From positions 189,449 to 253,448 of the forward strand of contig JAKOGI010001355.1 in assembly GCA_029747015.1 (NCBI GenBank): a stretch of 64,000 bases of DNA. Reading direction: 5' to 3'. The notes under the pieces were generated by a model that worked only from the letters and a program-made list of their open reading frames with translations, was not told the origin of the DNA and searched no databases. The position numbers and the translations under genes were made by a program. Source of the DNA: Carnegiea gigantea (Eukaryota > Streptophyta > Magnoliopsida > Caryophyllales > Cactaceae). Of this stretch, positions 23,256 to 36,600 are shown piece after piece (the first letter of the stretch is position 1; the number at the start of each line of letters is the position of its first letter).

Positions 23256-25431
23256 AGGCAGCAGTTCCATTACCATGGTCAACTAGGATGATGATTGCCC
23301 TTGGAGCAGCTAAAGGACTTGCTTTCCTTCACAATGCTGAAAGGCCAGTTATTTACCGGGACTTCAAGACATCTAATATACTTTTGGATACTGTACGTTT
23401 ACTTTACATGGCAGTTGATATCCTAAGTATTTATTTATTTGTTGAAGCGAACATATTGAAGAGGAACTCTGCAAGTCTGATAGAAATGTAGAATCCATTT
23501 GAGAGGGAGTGTGTAAATCAAATATTCCCCTTCACCGTGAAGAAGGTAACATGTTGTCTAGTGTTTTAAGAGGTTGCAAGTCTCTGATTATTCGCGTTCT
23601 TAGACTGGGTAGACCGGTAACAAACTGCCTCAAGAATTTGGCTCGTCAGTGGTATTTGTCAGCACAAGTTTACCCTTAAAATCTAATTTAGCTGTTTTTT
23701 TTTTTTTTTGTGTTGGGGGGGGGGGGGGCGCAGATAGTTACTTATGTGACAGTTGGTATGTACTATCTGTGGGGAGGTGGCTGTTGTTGGGAAAGAGAAC
23801 TGGTTGATGCTGGGTCCCATGTGATGCCTGGCTGTTGGGTGGCGGTGCCTGACATGCATAGTCTATCCTGGGCTTGCACTGGGGGCGCAAGAAGATTGGC
23901 ATGGGGATTATTTTGATATTTCATCTGTGTTACCTTACTCGGTTCAATTGAGATCCTGAAGGCAGAAGGATGTGTGTTTGATTTTGGTTTAGCTATCCAT
24001 TTCTCGTGGGCAGATGGCTAAGTAGTGAGAACTAGTGGGTAGATTCTAATAATGTGCACGTTGCCAACTTGCCGGTAATTTACCTTTGATAACATGTGCT
24101 TTTTGCCTCATTTTAGGATTATACAGCAAAGCTCTCTGACTTTGGACTTGCTAAAGCTGGACCACAAGGTGATGAGACCCATGTATCTACTCGTGTTATG
24201 GGCACCTATGGATATGCTGCTCCTGAATATGTAATGACTGGTATGTAAAACTCAAACAGCCAATTCAATACTCAGGTTTCTGTTTACTGAGGGCACTAAG
24301 AGTCTCTGCTTATGCTGGGCATATATGCATGTAATAGCTGTCTATAGTTTGCTTGAGTTAAATTGTCTGTCGACTTTATTGCATTTGCCACTGTTTTATT
24401 TTGCATTTCAATGCAAATTGCCACTTGTTTGAGTCTTTTGGGTGGCCATTATCATTACTCCAAAAGATAGTGGCTATTGGAATCCAAACTCCAAAAAACA
24501 TTGACATTCTAATTAGAAAATGATGAAACAATGACACATGAGCTAATTTCTAAAACACATTGGCAATGGAATCAAAAATGAAAAAACAATGGCATTGCCA
24601 ACATTGAATGACACTGCTGTTTGATAATTTGTGTTATCAAATATCCACTTTGATCTGCTGTGGCTTCTACTGGAAATTTCAAACAGCATATAATATGCTT
24701 TTTCTTTGTTTTTGATAATAAAAAGATAATATGGATTCATTAAAGAAAGAGGATAGGTACAAGAGAAGATGCTGAAAACACATCCCCCAAAAGCTCAGTA
24801 CAACCCTAAAAAAGGCTATCCCCAAAACGGACAGAATCAATCGAAGAGGAATTAAAAAACCCTCTCCTTCCCAAAAATAAAATAAATGGAGTCTTGAGCC
24901 CGTTACCCTTCAACTGCTCAAGTGAAGTTTCAACCCCATCAAAAACCCTCCTATTTCTCTCCATCCAATAAATTCAAAAGATGGCATACAGAATTGCTCA
25001 TAGCACTCTATATTTAACCTTTCTTCCCAAAAAAAAAAAAAAAAAAAAAAAAAAAACCCCCTCCCAAGACAAAAGTTGCTAGACACCAGTACACCACCCA
25101 GTGAAGACCGAAACAACTCCTTGCTAAATCCTGAAGGTTCTACATTGTGTACAGCATCATTTGATCATTTAACTTTTAGGTTCTACAAACTGAGCAAATT
25201 GACGAGGTATTGGAAAGCCAAAATGGGCCATATTATAGTCCTCCTGATTTGCAGATTTATTTGCTTTGACATGCCATGTAGTCCCCTCTTGTGATAATGT
25301 TAATGTTGTAATGGAGATGAGGAACAGTAACGGAAGGCTATACTTCAGAATTATAGGAATTTGGAATAGTTTTAGTATTTCGAAACTCACTGTTTTCTTG
25401 ACATATTTTATGGTTTACACACACATACACG

Positions 25432-25477
<46 letters not shown>

Positions 25478-25749
25478 CAGGATACTCAATAGTCAATATT
25501 AGTCCAAGCAAAGTTGTTAATGAGGTTTACTGATATTTACTTTTGTATTCCATTTATGCTGTTGCTTTTTGTATCGATTAACTAAGCTGACAATACGACG
25601 GACTCCCACTTAGGCCGGGCTGGGCCTCCTGGGGATGCCCCAGGGGAGCAGGGGTGTGTATGCGGGAATAATGAAGAGGGTTTTTTCGTTGAACTCTAGC
25701 TTTGGGAAGCATGGGCTGCTTACACTAATGGAGGACAAACATATACGTA

Positions 25750-25786
<37 letters not shown>

Positions 25787-27476
25787 CAGGGGGGGAGAGT
25801 GTGTCATTGAATGGTATCATGTTATTGTTATTAATAGAAAAATAAATAATATGAAATTAATATAATGGTATTATTAAGTACATTCGTAAATTATTAGAAT
25901 CATTATGTAACTTACGCAAAGCCAAATCCAAGATCAGAATCACATTAATTGTTCTCAATAGGAAATATAAATAATGGGGCATAGGTAAAATTAACTTTAT
26001 ATTAATAAAAATAGAATTATGTAATAACTTATGCAAGGCAATGCAAATTCTAAAAACTGTAATTGAGAATTAAGAATTGGAATATTAATGGGTGGGAAAT
26101 TCAGCTATAGAAAGGGACAGCACTAGGAAAGTTTGGGGCAATCACTTTTCTCCTCCTCTTTGTTCCTCCTTCATTATTTGTTATGTGTATTTTTTTCATT
26201 TACATAGATTGGGTAGAAATTGTCCTTTTTGGATCATTTATTTTTGGTCTCAAATCTATCTATTTCTGCTTTTATTTTTCTTTATATCGTTCGTGGTAAC
26301 CACTGATATTTTTTCTCCTTTTGCATACTGTGAAAGAAATAGGGAAATTAGTTGGAAGATTCACTCTTGGGTTGCCCAGATCTGTCTTTCGACTTAAATC
26401 TCAGTTTTCTTCTTGTTCAATGCTTTCTTCCATCTGTATGGTGTCTATGACAAAGTAAAACAATTTTGATGCAGATGCTAGGGGGGTGTTTGGATCCCTG
26501 TGCATCTATTGAATCAGTCACCATTGAATGTTTAGCAAGTTTTTGACCTCCTTATTTTTTTACGTAGTTGTTCAGTGAACTGGATATTCATGGAAGTCTC
26601 AGTTTCTGTACCAATCTGAAATGGAAAGACAGTGGCCCAAGTCTTCCTATGAAGAATTAAACCTGTTATTTAGATTTCCTGTATTTTGAAAGTTCCTTTG
26701 CTGATAACTGCGCATCATATCTCAACGCGGTGGTCCACTCTTTTATTTTCATCTGTGTGTGGTTCTATGGGTTTTCAGTTTTCGTAGTTACAGCCAACTG
26801 CATAGCATTAGTCTTAGTTTGGTCAAATGCTGGCATCTTTTTGATTTGATGTTATGTTGGATAATGCAATTTCATCATTTTTGTTGTATCATTCAGCTGC
26901 TTTCTTTATTGCTTCGAGAGCCAATGGGTTCGGCTTCTAACATGAGACTTATGATGAGCAGGGCATCTGACAGCTAGGAGTGATGTCTACAGCTTTGGTG
27001 TTGTGCTGTTGGAGCTATTGACAGGAAGAAAGTCTGTTGATAAGACACGACCAAGCAAGGAGCAGAATTTGGTGGATTGGGCCCGACCAAAACTCAATGA
27101 CAAAAGAAAAATATTGCAAATAATAGATCCTAGATTGGAAAAGCAGTACTCCATGCGAGCAGCACAGAAAGCCTGCAGTTTGGCATACTATTGTCTGAGC
27201 CAAAATCCGAAGGCCAGACCCTTAATGAGCGATGTAGTTGAGACTCTGGAGCCGTTGCAAAGTAACGGTGACAGTGCAAGTGGAATATCAACAATGCCAT
27301 CCCCATCATTGTCGAGTTCGGTGTTTAGTAGTCGTGCCGTTCAATTTCCTATGAAGGGAATACCTGAGTACAAGATGCAGCAGAGATTTATAGGTAATGT
27401 AGGTTCTGCTGCCAGTTGTCGAACCCCCAACCAAAACTGTTCTCCTGGTGGCCCTGCTCCCTGCCGAGTGAGGTGA
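23256..27476 (+). CDS. receptor-like cytoplasmic kinase, subfamily VII (3' exons)
   Basis: Three exons encode most of the C-lobe of a Ser/Thr kinase: 23256-23392, 24117-24240 and 26962-27476 (stop TGA). All are flanked by AG acceptors and GT donors (GTACGT, GTATGT), and their phases join cleanly. Visible motifs are the catalytic loop [11 protein letters not shown] (RD type), DFGLAK, activation segment [38 protein letters not shown], and a serine-rich tail ending PAPCRVR. The intron positions and the [21 protein letters not shown] signature match PBL-type RLCK-VII kinases, which sit at the plasma membrane and relay signals from immune and developmental receptor kinases. The glycine loop, VAIK lysine and any N-myristoylation site are not in the window. 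The visible 257 residues are free of stops. The upstream exons are either left of the LINE nest, outside the window, or lost. Confidence 0.85.
24665..25030 (-). pseudogene. LINE C-terminal scrap in kinase intron
   Basis: On the minus strand [20 protein letters not shown] (about 24965-24905) matches the extreme C-terminus of an L1 ORF2. A 3' UTR-like tail ending in T-rich/A-rich sequence near 24700 follows. It differs from the dominant LINE family (WKERNRRIFEDK). It abuts an A-run of about 30 (25029-25058). It lies within the 2.7-kb intron of the kinase, antisense to the gene. Confidence 0.6.
25431..25473. repeat. CA/GA microsatellite
   Basis: Short CA repeats are followed by about 16 GA units within the kinase intron. 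Confidence 0.9.
25752..25782. repeat. GA microsatellite
   Basis: A run of GA dinucleotides, second such array in the same intron. Confidence 0.9.
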
Positions 27477-27900
27477 CTACTATGTGTTTGTATAATCGTC
27501 GTATTGCCTTATGTGCAGCCTTTGATAGCAGCAAAAGAATCAGTTGCCAAGCATGGCTGCAGATGTGAATTTGGTGTGATGTAAATGGCTCATGCTTCGA
27601 TCCCAGTCCTTCCCATTAATTGTTTTTGTGTTCTTTGGGCGTTCCCATATGCTATTGGTGATAAGGATTATTAGCTGTCTGATGAGTTGAAGTCAACCCG
27701 CCTTGCGGCGGTGTGTGGTCTAGGACTCCAGGTTAACTATAATTCTGGCATGTGCTGTGATCTGTGTCCGAGATTGAATAGTTCCATCCGACGCGTATGG
27801 GAAAGATATGTGCGTCCCTCACGTCTGAATGTTTCAATGGGTCTACTGCCTGTTTCGTTGAGTTGCCGTTAGTTCATTTCTGATCCTCACTTCTAATTTA
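27477..27900 (+). other. probable kinase 3' UTR
   Basis: Moderately AT-rich sequence follows the stop with no coding motif. The transcript end cannot be placed; the change to strongly AT-rich sequence near 27895 is a plausible limit. Confidence 0.4.
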
Positions 27901-28100
27901 TTAAAATCAATTTATTACGACATCTACGGATAAATGTTCTTTTTAACTTTTGGTAAATATTAAGCAAGCCAAAAATAGTAATTTAACATCTATAACTTCA
28001 CCTAAATTGCCTCTTGCTTTTATGTGAAATTGTGTTTTCTTTCCATATTTAAGTTGTTTGTCTAATTTTTAATGAAGGTCAAAAGTGGATAGTCAAATTG

Positions 28101-28379
28101 GAGCGCTTCCGGCTCACGAACATGAGTCGGCTCACATGCTTTTTTTCCGTATTTTTTGTTTTTTTTTAAAATTTTAATTGGTTTGTTTTTTTAAGATTTT
28201 AAAAAGGAGGTGTGTTGTAGAGTGGGTCAATTGGTATTATTTTATTTGGTGAGCCAAATGGCGAGTCTTGCATTGGAGAGATGAAGGATTGTGAGTCAAA
28301 AAGTTGGCTCACAAGTTGATGTGGCAGAGGTAGACTTTCATTGGTGAGCTAAAAAAAAGTCTCACAAATGGGAATGCTC
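28101..28379. mobile_element. Harbinger-like MITE, copy 1
   Basis: Starts GAGCGCTTCC and ends GGGAATGCTC, followed by TTA. The body shares AAGATTTTAAAAA, TATTATTTTATTTGGTGAG, GGATTGTGAG and ATTGGTGAGC with the element at 52129-52507. A 3-bp TTA/TTG flank and GAGC...GCTC termini fit a Tourist/Harbinger-type MITE. No coding capacity. Confidence 0.65.
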
Positions 28380-28382
28380 TTA

Positions 28383-30012
28383 AAGTGTGGAGATAGATAG
28401 GGGTTTTTTTTTTTTTTTTTGGGTGTTTGATTTGCTTAGCACAGTCATTGGTGTCATGGAATCTAGGTACTTTCTAATATAGAGGTGACTAGCCTTGTGA
28501 CAGCACAAAAACGACGAGATAGTGTGCTTGTGTTAGAAAATGTAGGAAGAAGACTACACAAATTATGAGCCCAAGTTCTTTTACTCTAAGAAGTATAATT
28601 GGCTTGGACCAGGAAGGGGTAAATTATTAGGTACACTCAAGAGTATGTGCTTTAACATTCTATTCATATATATTTTTCGGGTGTAATTTATCATATATTT
28701 TATTTTTTAATATTTATTTACTTATGTGTCTTCTGAGAGTATGTGCTCCCAAGTGTATGGTATAGGTTTTGCCAGGAAGGAAGGACAGAGGGTTGAGAGT
28801 GCTTAAATTTTCCATTAGAATATTTTTGGGGAGAGAGAGAGAGAGAGTGTTGAGGACCTAAGGTGGGCACTTGGACAAACGAACTTAAATGAGGACCAAA
28901 ATTTATCCAAACCCAACCACCACATACACCATCTAAACCAATCGACCCTTGGTTTGGCCTGTTGTTGCTGCGCCATCGCTCGCCTGACAGTCGGTTCCTC
29001 ATTAGAGCACTGGCCACCCACCTGACCCCAATTTTTTTTATTAGCTTCTTGCTCAATCTCTCCCCCGCCCCTCTGTTTTTTTAAAAATTTTTTACAGCAT
29101 AGACCCAAATCCTTCTAGAGCCTTCCACCTTGTCAATCCCTATTTTTCTTCTTGATATGTTAAATATAATGTTTTCTTTAGCTCAAAACAAGTGTTGTTG
29201 GTATAAGTTTGGAGATAATTATGACAATCTAGAGTTTTAAGAGATTCAATTTATTAGATCTTTACAATGAGAGTAAATAAGCTGGGAATGTGGACTATTA
29301 TACTTGATGTTCTCCAAATTTGGTTGGGTGAATTTAAATTTGGAATGTTTGCTATTAGTTTGGAGGGAGTTATTGTTGATTCGTAATTTGAGCTTTGCCA
29401 TTGATGAATTAGGGAAGGAAAAAGAATTGACTTTCTAGTTGAAGTGCATAAAAGGAGGGAGATGTTGAACATTTTAAAATCTTAAAGTAACTAAACATAG
29501 TCATAATTTAAAACTAGGTGACTATTATCATAGAAGGCTTATGATTAGAAGCCCAATTACCGTCCTCAGGAGGACAAGACTGGTTCTAAACTAAAGATTA
29601 CTCTCCTACAAGTATATTAAAAGTGTTACCTCATCCAACTTAGATATGATACTTCGACTAGAATAAATGTGACATATAAATTGCCCCATGTCTTGCTTAA
29701 AGGGAAGGCAAATTGACATAGCATTATCTTAGCATTTGAGCTCAAAGTGCCAGCTAGCAACCCACCAAACATTATTATGAGTTCCTTTAGATTCCATTAA
29801 ACATCTTTGGTTTACTTACATCAATAGATTTGAGGACTCCAGAATTGCTCACCTTAAAAAAAAAAATAGAAAAAAGACACAAAATATTCAAATAATGGGC
29901 CAAAATCTAATACGTTTGCCCTTATACTATAAAGATTAAAATTCATTTTTTAGAGATTGCACACATTTATATTCACTTCAGTTCGAAATGAGGGAGAGAG
30001 AACATTATATTA
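28383..30012. other. intergenic, no gene seen
   Basis: AT-rich sequence with a poly(T) run near 28402-28420 and a short GA run near 28832. The open frames on the minus strand (28718-29108) are low complexity and have no recognisable domain. Confidence 0.4.
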
Positions 30013-30354
30013 AAACTATTACTAGTTATTATCTGAAAACGGAAGCTAAATTGATGAGCTTATATAAGAATAATGCGATCATTGAATAAGGTGCACACCT
30101 CTTAAGCTGATCAAAAAGCATGATTGAAGTCGCATGTGTGAATTGATGGGTCTAAGCCCTAATAGTTGATAATTGGCGGGTCCAAACTATTACTAGTTAT
30201 TATCTGAAAACGGAATCTAAATTGATGAGCTTATATAAGAATAATGCGATCATTGAATAAGGTGCACACCTCTTAAGCTGATCAAAAAGCATGATTGAAG
30301 TCGCATGTGTGAATTGATGGGTCTAAGCCCTAATAGTTGATAATTGGCGGGTCC
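30013..30354 (+). repeat. 171-bp tandem duplication
   Basis: Two adjacent copies (30013-30183, 30184-30354) start AAACTATTACTAG and end GGCGGGTCC. They differ at about one position (GGAAGCTA versus GGAATCTA). No coding content. Confidence 0.9.
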
Positions 30355-30494
30355 ACTTGATTAAGTGGCAAAACTATACTGGGAAAGATTTGTTAAATAA
30401 TTGTATAATAAGAGACTCTAATAATTATAAAAATTTGCATATTTTTGAAAGGTACAAGCAGTAGACATAGCTTAAAATTAAAGAACTGTATATG

Positions 30495-30893
30495 AGACAG
30501 AGCATGGGTTCAGGGTTTATGGGTTTTATGGTTTTTGCGTTCAAGGTTTACGATTTTAGGGTTTTAGAGTTTAGGGTTTAGGGTTCACGATTTAGGTTTC
30601 AGGCTTCGGGGTTCAGGGTTGAGGGTTCGGGTGTTGGGATTTAGGTTTCAGGATTGGTGTTTAGGGTTTTGGGTTTTGGTTTGGGGTTTGAAATTTGAGG
30701 TTGGGTTTTGGTTTTTGAGTTTTGGGTTCAAGGATCAGGGGTTCAGGGTTCGGGGTTTCAGAGTTTAGGGTTAAGGGTTTGGGATTCAGTTTTTGGGTTT
30801 CAGGTATCAGGATTCAGGTTTGGGTTTCAATTTAGGGTTTGGGATTGGGTTTTGGGCTTAAGGTTCAGGGTTCAGGGGCCAGGACTGTAAGAC
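30495..30893 (+). repeat. degenerate telomere-like block 1
   Basis: Dense but irregular GGGTTTAGGG, GGGTTCAGGG and GGGTTTTGGG units, G-rich on the plus strand. It is far more degenerate than the block at the right end of the window. The apparent open frame here is only the repeat. Confidence 0.75.
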
Positions 30894-31059
30894 CCCGATA
30901 ATTAGTTGGTGCATAATTAGCTTAGTTGTTCTAATTTTACATTAGTTATATGATCAATGTTAATTAGGACGAGCAACACAAAAATCTAGTCAATATAATA
31001 TTCACACTTGAAATAAATAATTATGTGATAATGAATTTATGAAACGCGTCCAAGCACAA

Positions 31060-31165
31060 TTGACAACAGCAACAACAACTCCTAGTGTGGGTCCTACTCT
31101 TGCGGGGTATATAGATATCCAGATGTAGGTAGTCTTACCTCTACATACAAGATTGCACGTAGAAT
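31060..31165 (-). mobile_element. RTE 3' tail, minus strand
   Basis: Read on the minus strand, this is the RTE 3' end: GGTAAGACTACCTACATCTG, then a GCAAGAGTAGGACCCACAC-like stretch and TTGTTGTTG units. It matches the tails at 10307-10370 and 38450-38546. It is severely 5' truncated (about 100 bases). Confidence 0.65.
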
Positions 31166-32420
31166 GATTGTTTTAAATAGTATAAAGTTTTAAGAAAATA
31201 TTTTGAAGTTGAAAAATCGATTGGTAAACAAAGTTAACAAACACAAGACCTAAATTAATTTAAATAACATAAATTAACACGAATATCAAATAAAGGATAA
31301 GAGTCATACATACCTTGAGTAGCAAGCGACGACATACTACTAATCTGACCAAGCGTAGTCTACACTTGAACAATCGGAGGTTTGGATGATAATGTAAATG
31401 CAATGAGGGTACTACTTAAAGCAATCAGAGGAGCGAAAATAAAATCCTGCAAAGATCAATATGCTAACCTATGATCTGTAATCTTAATCCTAAATCTCTA
31501 CAAACTTCTATCCGAGTGCTTGGATAAAAATGCCACTTAGCTCTTTAAAATAATCAAAATTGTCACCGAAACTATTCATGTTCATTAATTGCCACTGACT
31601 TGAAAGGATTTTTGAAAAGGAAAACTGTACAACAAATTCACCAAGGGATTTATAGAATCCCAAGGATCTTTTATATGATGGCTAATGGAGCATATTACGT
31701 AACTCTATTTCTAATACGCTAAATTATATAAATTTTAGCACAAAATTGATCTGCAGATAATTAAGACTCTAAATCAAAATCCAACAACCTGTCCAAATCT
31801 CATTGAATTGTTAGACAAAGATACTTAGTTAATGTAAGAGTCTTTGCAATGCACATTAAAGGTTCATTATAGTCAATATACAATCCCTCCTAGATCAAAT
31901 AGTATGATAACCAATGTCTCCTTTGCAACTGATCAATGTGCAAGCTTGGTCTATATTAATCATAACATTACTAGCGGCATTTATATTGCCTCAGGTGAGA
32001 TTTTAGCACAAAATTAACTAATAATGGATAAAAAGTGATGATATATATCTTGTCATAAGATATTTTTATCTTATCTTAAATTATCATGTTTTGTAACTTA
32101 AAATCACTAAGTTTTCAATGGCTACACTTAACTATAAGTTATTGAGCTCAAATACAATTATGTCGTCGAAGCATTGAATAACATCCTAATTAGATCAACC
32201 CTATGAGGGTATACGATACACGTATTTTAAAAATTTGATAAATTATAGATACAAAGATGATTTTACAAAATTTATAAGTTCTAACAATTTTTTTACTATT
32301 CCATTGTATCATTTTTTTTAATTAAAAAATGGTGTAATATGATTTTTTGGTCAAAACAAGATACTTAAAAAGTGTCTTGTAGTAAGACATTTAGCATTTT
32401 GTAATGAGTAAAAGTAGGTT
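31166..32420. other. intergenic, no gene seen
   Basis: AT-rich sequence without a long open frame or a recognisable repeat boundary. Confidence 0.4.
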
Positions 32421-32429
32421 TGAAGGAAA

Positions 32430-32765
32430 ATTGAGCAGACTCGCCGAGCATTCAGGTTTGACTCGGGCTTAAGTCAAACCAAGCAAAAGCCGAGCCTAAG
32501 TCCCGTAAGGGGCTCGTCTCGGCTCAATTTGGCACATTTATTTTATTTTTTCTTATATACTTGTGCGGAAAGGATGAAACCACAATTGAAATTAACAAAA
32601 TTTTGCTCTACATCTTATTTTTTGAATCCAATGGAAATCACGCTTCGAGTCAAGTAATATGCCGAGTCCGAACCTAAATTTCACAAGCTCGGTGAGCCTC
32701 GATCGAGCCTGAGCTTGAGCTTCAGCCTAACCGGCTCAGGCTTGGCTCAGCTCGACTTGTTTATC
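32430..32765. mobile_element. degenerate hAT-like element, GAGCCTGAGCT-rich
   Basis: Both edges are dense in GAGCC/GGCTC and CTCGGCT units. The right edge ends CTCGACTTGTTTATCCCCTT, which on the other strand begins AAGGGGATAAAC, the style of plant hAT termini. The left terminus and a duplication cannot be placed. Confidence 0.4.
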
Positions 32766-32792
32766 CCCTTTGGTAAAATAGTCCACTTAATA

Positions 32793-33121
32793 GATTGTTT
32801 GGATTGAGATAGAGATGGGGAAAGGAGGGGAAGAAAGGGGAAGATAATGGAGGGGAAGGAAAAGAAAAAAAAGTGATTTGTACTCACCTTATTTAGATAT
32901 GTCATAAGAGAAAAGAAAAATTAATTAAAAATCTTTCCTTTAACTTATTCCCCCTTATTTTAAGGGTGAATAAAAATTTAAAAAAAAGAGAAATAAGGGT
33001 AAACCATTTCTTTCCGTTCCCTTCCTTCCTGCTCATTTAATATTCCTAAATAAGAAAGTACTTATTCATTCACTTTCATTCCCCTCCCCTTCCCTTCTCT
33101 GCCTTCAATCCCAACACACTG
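32793..33121. mobile_element. foldback MITE-like repeat
   Basis: The left arm TGTTTGGATTGAGATAGAGA and following purine-rich GGGGAAAGGAGGGG pair with the right arm, which on the minus strand reads GTGTGTTGGGATTGAAGGCA and then GGGAAGGGGAGGGG. Inverted arms of roughly 45 bases flank an AT-rich centre. The target duplication is not clear. It ends about 500 bases upstream of the FRA10AC1 start codon. Confidence 0.5.
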
Positions 33122-33139
33122 TAAACCTGAACTAGTACC

Positions 33140-33624
33140 TCTTACTCACTTGTGGAGGGGGGATAACTCTTCGGGGCGTGTAAGTCTCGGTCCACTTAAT
33201 CTCTCTCATTCAGCTCATTAGCCCCAAAATCCCAGATCTTCCATCCTATTTTACTTAGTTAATCAATCAGTAGCAACAGATTTTGGGGTATAATTTGTTA
33301 AAATTATGATGGGCATGTTTGATTTGTGGGTATGATTTCGGAAAGATTAGGGTTTTTTGCTTGATTTGTGGTAGTTTGAGCTTGTCCTTGATCTTGGTGT
33401 TTTGGAATGGGAGCGAGGTTGACGAAGGAGACAGATAGGGGTTAATTACTAGGTGGTGTGCCGGTCAGTGGTGCAGTGACAATCGAACAACAGTGCTTGG
33501 GGGGAATAAGGGGTGGTAATAGTGGTACGGCAAAATGAAAAATTTTGAAGGGTACAGTGGCAGTTGGATTTAAGAACTCCCTCGGGGGACGTACATCCAT
33601 CGTTGCCTTGGGCCTCGACCAGCC
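33140..33624 (+). promoter_or_regulatory. FRA10AC1 upstream region / 5' UTR
   Basis: Sequence between the foldback repeat and the first ATG. It contains a pyrimidine-rich CTCTCTCATTCAGCTCATTAGC stretch typical of plant leaders, shown here only as an inference. No TATA box can be assigned with confidence. Confidence 0.35.
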
Positions 33625-36600
33625 ATGGCTTCCTTCGCCTCTCTTAAGTCGGCCATTTACGATCGGGAAGAAAGAAAACAGTAGCCGTCTTTTATATCTC
33701 AGCTTCTGTCTGTTTACCTTCCCCGGTGTATTGTTTTGTTCTTGATTGTTGTAATTCATATCTGCAGGCATTATCAAGCTCATATCAAAGGCCTGAATGC
33801 CTACGAACGTCACAAGAAGTTCTTGAACGATTATGGTACTTTCCTCTTCTCTCAAGCTTCTCTTCTTCTGTTTCTCTTGTGGCTGTATTTATCTCTCGTG
33901 GTGTTGCATATGTGATTATCGCTTTGTATCAAATTAGCGTTTTCATTCCGCTGTTATCCTTCCAATCATTTTTATTTAGGGACTCGGAGGGAGGGGTTTG
34001 CTTGGATAGCAACTGACTTCCAGGGTGTCAGGTTGTGCCCTCCCTCCCCAATTTGACTAGGTTTATATAGATATCAAAGAGCAACTAGAAGCCAAATGAA
34101 TTCTTGAACAAGTACATGTTGCTTTGTGTAGGTTGAATCTTTAACTACCCATTGAAATGGATAATGGCATCTGACTTAATATCCCTTGAAGGTTTTCAGT
34201 AATATAAATTGAACTGCTCCTATGTTGCACGAAGATCTTACTTGACTTAGTTCTGCAGTGCTATTAGATATGGTTAAGCACCTTGGTGGCTCCATAGTTT
34301 CATTAGTAAGCTTGTTATTTAGGGGCCATTTGGTATTAAGCAAAATAATATCTGGAAAATCATTTTATTGGAAATTATTCTTTTTGGAAAATGATTTCTC
34401 TAGACTCTTCTAAGCAGTAGACCTAATATTTGAAAAATGTTTTTCAAAGAAGAAGCTATGAACCTGACATTATATGTGGTCAAGGATTCAAAATATGGTT
34501 TTAGTTGCAATACGGAAAAATCACTCTAATGCAGCAATTGTGTTACATTGTGTTGTCGTGGGATGAAAATGCGGTTTCCTCAACTTTAAAACCTTTCCGA
34601 TGTGGGCATTTTGTCATGGAGCGAACACATTTTGAATCCATGGATAAGGTATGCGTTAGGTGTGAATGAGAAAAGGGAAGGGATAGAAGAGTGGAACGAC
34701 AATTCCATGTGAAAAGGAGAAATTCTTTTTTCTTTGCTTTCAAAAGGAAATCAATTTTGCTCAATCAAGTTGAAAATGATTTTCTTTAGAAACTTTTGTC
34801 TTTCTTTATTTTGCCAGAAATCTGAATGACCGTTTTCACATAAAATGGTTTTTCTTCTTATCAAGTACACTCTTGTGTGATGTTTGGTTGAATGTAATGT
34901 AATGCAATCATGATTACATAGTTTGTAGTGATTATAATTGCAAGGTAATTATTTACAATATTCTTTTACAACCAAACAAAATAATGAACACACAATTACA
35001 AACTTATTTACATTATAAGTTGTTTACATTCAATCAAATATTACCTCAGCGTCGCTGTTTTTAGGCCCTCTATAAAAGTTCCTGGTTCACTTTTGTTAAC
35101 CAAATAATAGACTTTTGAATGATGAACTTTTTGATGGAGGATTTTCTGGTAGCCATCATATAAAAGATCCTTGGGGTTGTAAAAATCCCTTGGTGAACCT
35201 GTTGATATATTTTTCTCTCTTTAGGAGCTAAATATGCTTGAACACTATGGATGTATGCATGTAAGAAGCTATTTACATGCCAAATCCTAGTGTCCTAGAG
35301 CAACTAGGTGATGAACAGTCCCCACCACTGAGGAGGATGGGAGCTACTATCAACCATACAACCCTTGGTGCTTGGATTTATTCTCTTTCAATTTTTTTTC
35401 CTGACAAAAGCTTTTATTCTGTAAAAACATTATATGAAAATTTTTTTGGCCGGTGTCTATCTTAGAGTTGGTCTCTCTGTTGCACAATAAAGTTGCCTAC
35501 AGTTAAAGTTAAATTTCTCCAAACCTGCAAAGTTGGGATCCATACTGGGTGGCGGTAGTGTATTTGGATCTTATGCATTGCTTTGTGATCCATGTTGAGA
35601 CCCAACCAATGGAAAGGAATCTGTTATACTTAGCTAGCAAATCTGTCCCTCTTGTGTGAATTTATTCAAGACTAAAATGAACAGTATTTACATACGCGTC
35701 CGGAGTCCCTAGTGAAATAGAATTTTTGCACATATGTTTAACTAAGATGTTTCTTATGTGAATGCAGTATGAACATTTTTTTATGTGCATCTTGGTTAAT
35801 GTTATCATAATAACACTGTTTGGATTTTTGTTGTTTTGGGGGGTGATGCATATGGGGCCCCTCAACTACAAGAATGATGAACCATCAATAACCATCAATC
35901 AACACCAAAGTTATAAGCCTTTAAACTAAGCTAATCTTTGAATAACAAAAGAAAAATTCAGGAACTTTTTTGTGGATTTTTTTTTTGAATATGTTAAAAA
36001 ACTAAAGGCTCAAGCCACTATTTAGCCGAACACTCCACCAATTGATTAGGGCGGATAATCGGAAGTTGTGTAAGGATTGTAAGGTTATACCTAGTGAGTA
36101 TTTAGGAACTCAGCATAGGTTGTTAGTGTTGGATGTGGAGTTTAAATGTTCAAAGTGGAAGAAGAAGAGTGTTGGGGACCCTAGAGTTAAGTGGTAGAAG
36201 CTTACTAAGGAGAATACTTTGAAATTATCAGAGAGGATTACTGAAGAAGAAACTTGGAGGCAGGTAGAGGATACAGATACAATGTGGGAGACAATGGTAG
36301 AATGTATTCGAAGGTCGGTAAAGGAAATCCTAGGGACTTCTAGGAGAGGTGGTAACAAAATAAAAGGAGTCTGGTGGTGGAACGAGGAGGTAAAGGAGAA
36401 AGTTAATGAGAAAAAAAGAGGTATATGCTGCTTTCATGAACAGGGGAACGGATGAAGAGAAAGAGAGTAGTAGAGTTAGATATAGAGTAGCAAAAAAAGC
36501 TGTTGCCGTAGCCAAGAGCATGGCTTATGATAGGTTATATCAAAAACTAGGGACTAAGGAAGGTGAGAAGGAAGTCTTTAGACTGGCGAGGGTTAGGGAA

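Noticed and set aside
30708..30890. 60-codon glycine/phenylalanine-rich open frame
   Set aside because: Simply the telomere-like repeat translated.
33442..33855. 137-codon minus-strand open frame
   Set aside because: It is antisense to FRA10AC1 exons 1 and 2, which have clear homology and splice sites on the plus strand.
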